NCBI GenBank assembly: GCA_029940245.1
Contig: JAOZRF010000138.1
Location: forward strand, 1-7,190
Reading direction: 5' to 3'
DNA length: 7,190 bases
Source of the DNA: Desulfobacula sp.
Lineage (GTDB): Bacteria > Desulfobacterota > Desulfobacteria > Desulfobacterales > Desulfobacteraceae
Position numbers and translations under genes: made by a program
Shown: piece by piece, positions 6,042 through 7,190 of the stretch
Layout of the letters: the number at the start of each line of letters is the position of its first letter
How positions within the stretch are numbered: the first letter of the stretch is position 1
Notes under the pieces: generated by a model
Databases searched by the model: none
The model's input: only the letters and a program-made list of their open reading frames with translations
Told to the model about the DNA's origin: nothing

Positions 6042-7019
6042 ATGGAAACAAAAGAAAAAAATATTGTCACCATCGGCGGTGGAAGCGGTCAATTCATATT
6101 ATTATCCGGATTAAGAGATTTAGAAAACATACACACAACAGCCATCGTCTCTATGGTGGATTCAGGCGGCAGCACCGGCAGATTAAGGAATGAACTTGGA
6201 ATCCTGCCGCCCGGTGATATCTTAAAATGTATCATTGCCTTGTCACCCCATCAGGATGCCTGCCATGCCATTATGTTAAAACGCTTTAAAAAGGATCCAC
6301 GCCTGGCTGGTCATAATGCCGGCAACATGCTTTTAACAATGCTCTCAAGATATACAGGAGATTTCCCGGCAGGTGTTGCTGCCCTTGCAGAAATACTTGA
6401 AGTGAAAGGCACCATCCTTCCAGTTACCACAGACCGGGCAACCCTGGTTGCCGAACTTACCAACGGAAAAAGAATCTATGGCGAAGAAGCCATTGATCTG
6501 CCCCGGGGAACACCGCGCGAACGAATCAAAAATATTTTCCTGGTTCCCCATCATCATGCCGCAATTTCTGCACATCCCCCGGTTTTAGATGTCATTGCAA
6601 AGGCAGACTATATTTTTATCGGACCCGGCGACCTGTTTACCAGCATTATCCCCAACCTGATTGTTCCAGGGGTTAAAGCGGCCCTGCAAAATACGTCTGC
6701 AAAGGTTTATTTCTTTATTAATATTATGACAAAATTTGGAGAGACCCATAATTTTTCAGGAAAAGATTTTGCTATCAAACTGGAAGAGCATCTTGAACGT
6801 AAAGTTGATGGCCTTATTGGCAACGCCATAAAACCCATACAAAAGGTGCTTGATATCTATTCCAAACAAAAATCAGATTTTGTTCATATTGATTACACAG
6901 ATCCTTTCTGGGAGCATCGCAACCTGCACCTGGTTGATATTTTAAATACCAAGGGAATGATTGCCAGACATGATCCTGAAAAGCTTGGCCAAATTATTTT
7001 AAAAATTATATCGGGATAA
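6042..7019 (+). CDS. yvcK: YvcK/CofD-like protein (putative gluconeogenesis factor)
   Basis: This 325-residue protein belongs to the YvcK branch of the CofD-like (UPF0052) family. In Bacillus and Listeria YvcK binds UDP-GlcNAc and is required for normal growth and cell wall homeostasis on gluconeogenic carbon; no enzyme reaction is established. The Rossmann-like nucleotide-binding start is TIGGGSGQF (10-18). It is followed by VSMVDSGGSTGRLR (36-49), PPGDILKC (56-63), GHNAGNMLL (90-98), TTDRATLVAEL (129-139) and FIGPGDLFTSIIPNLIVPGV (192-211). Most relatives have GPGSLYTS where this has GPGDLFTS. Length and motif order are normal, so it appears intact. AAAGG about 6 bases before the ATG is a modest ribosome binding site. 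It is third in the dgt operon; its last 21 bases may overlap a convergent frame. Confidence 0.93.
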   Translation: METKEKNIVTIGGGSGQFILLSGLRDLENIHTTAIVSMVDSGGSTGRLRNELGILPPGDILKCIIALSPHQDACHAIMLKRFKKDPRLAGHNAGNMLLTMLSRYTGDFPAGVAALAEILEVKGTILPVTTDRATLVAELTNGKRIYGEEAIDLPRGTPRERIKNIFLVPHHHAAISAHPPVLDVIAKADYIFIGPGDLFTSIIPNLIVPGVKAALQNTSAKVYFFINIMTKFGETHNFSGKDFAIKLEEHLERKVDGLIGNAIKPIQKVLDIYSKQKSDFVHIDYTDPFWEHRNLHLVDILNTKGMIARHDPEKLGQIILKIISG

Positions 7020-7190
7020 TTTTCTCCGAGGAAAATATTCGGCTTCCAAGGCCGGTGACCAGACCATCGGATCAATCCAGCCTTGCTTTTCAGCTACCGG
7101 TACAATAGTGAAACCTTGTGGCAAATCTGTATTTGTCGAATTTGCCAATCCTGGCATTTTCGGCAAATGGTATATAAAAAAAATGTGTCC
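6999..7190 (-). CDS. Possible C-terminal end of an unrecognised convergent gene (partial)
   Basis: A minus-strand frame is open from the right edge for 63 codons and stops with TAA at 7001-6999, overlapping the end of yvcK by 21 bp. Its translation has normal-looking composition, including LPQGFTIVPVAEKQGWIDP and ALEAEYFPRRKLSRYNF at the end. I do not recognise the family. The start would be outside the window, or at an internal ATG (7157). The opposite plus-strand frame (from 7021) is also open to the edge, so open length alone proves little; the minus frame is preferred only because it ends in a natural way beside a convergent gene. No other feature is seen in 7020-7190 apart from small inverted repeats. 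Confidence 0.35.
   Translation of the reverse strand, partial: GHIFFIYHLPKMPGLANSTNTDLPQGFTIVPVAEKQGWIDPMVWSPALEAEYFPRRKLSRYNF
7119..7168. repeat. Three alternating-orientation copies of ATTTGCC
   Basis: TGGCAAAT (7119-7126) is the exact reverse complement of ATTTGCCA (7140-7147), and GGCAAAT recurs at 7162-7168. The middle copy could pair with either outer copy, giving two mutually exclusive 7-8-bp stems. The segment lies downstream of yvcK and inside the weak partial frame. It could be a 3' RNA structure or simply coincidence in coding sequence. Confidence 0.4.

Noticed and set aside
6345..6575. Minus-strand frame with several cysteines
   Set aside because: It is antisense to the conserved centre of yvcK; the cysteines are a by-product of GCA and ACA codons on the other strand.
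7019..7036. ATTTTC/GAAAAT stem after yvcK as a terminator
   Set aside because: The 6-bp AT-rich stem has no following U-run in either direction; it is too weak to call.
7021..7190. Plus-strand open frame at the right edge
   Set aside because: It has no plausible start with a ribosome binding site and is antisense to the slightly better minus frame; nothing in the translation is recognisable.

Overview
This window is ordinary bacterial chromosome carrying two housekeeping gene blocks, and no mobile element, CRISPR array, tRNA or rRNA gene is visible. The protein sequences and gene order fit a Gram-negative anaerobe of the Desulfobacterota, probably a Desulfobacter- or Desulfobacula-like sulfate reducer. 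That placement is an inference from remembered family resemblance and moderate AT-leaning codon use, not from a search.

Left block, minus strand (about 1-4211). Reading right to left, the order is a TadA-like deaminase, then infC (IF3), rpmI (bL35), rplT (bL20), pheS and the first 429 codons of pheT, which runs off the left edge. This is the widely conserved infC-rpmI-rplT-pheS-pheT translation operon. The thrS gene that often precedes infC is absent here, and the deaminase sits in its place. A good sigma70-type promoter (TTGCAT, 17 bp, TATAAT) lies between the deaminase and infC, with a perfect 8-bp inverted repeat across its -35 and spacer. infC has no ATG, GTG or TTG available for its conserved N-terminus. 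It appears to start at an AUA codon behind a perfect AGGAGGTG ribosome binding site, which matches the known IF3 autoregulation through non-canonical start codons. pheS and the deaminase appear to start with TTG.

Right block, plus strand (4280-7019). A divergent promoter (TTGAAA, 16 bp, TATAAT) drives a compact likely operon: an HD-domain dGTPase-type dNTP triphosphohydrolase, a YkgJ-family cysteine-rich protein, and a YvcK/CofD-like protein. The gaps are 9 and 18 bp.

Right edge (7020-7190). No recognised gene lies here. An open minus-strand frame that would end inside the last codons of yvcK may be the C-terminal end of a convergent gene. The antisense plus frame is also open, so this call is weak.

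The most useful points for a reader are the infC AUA start (an ATG-based caller would lose 33 residues), the promoter and dyad arrangement before infC, and the 130-bp infC-rpmI gap, which is a candidate site for bL20 feedback. I found no convincing undescribed multi-gene system.
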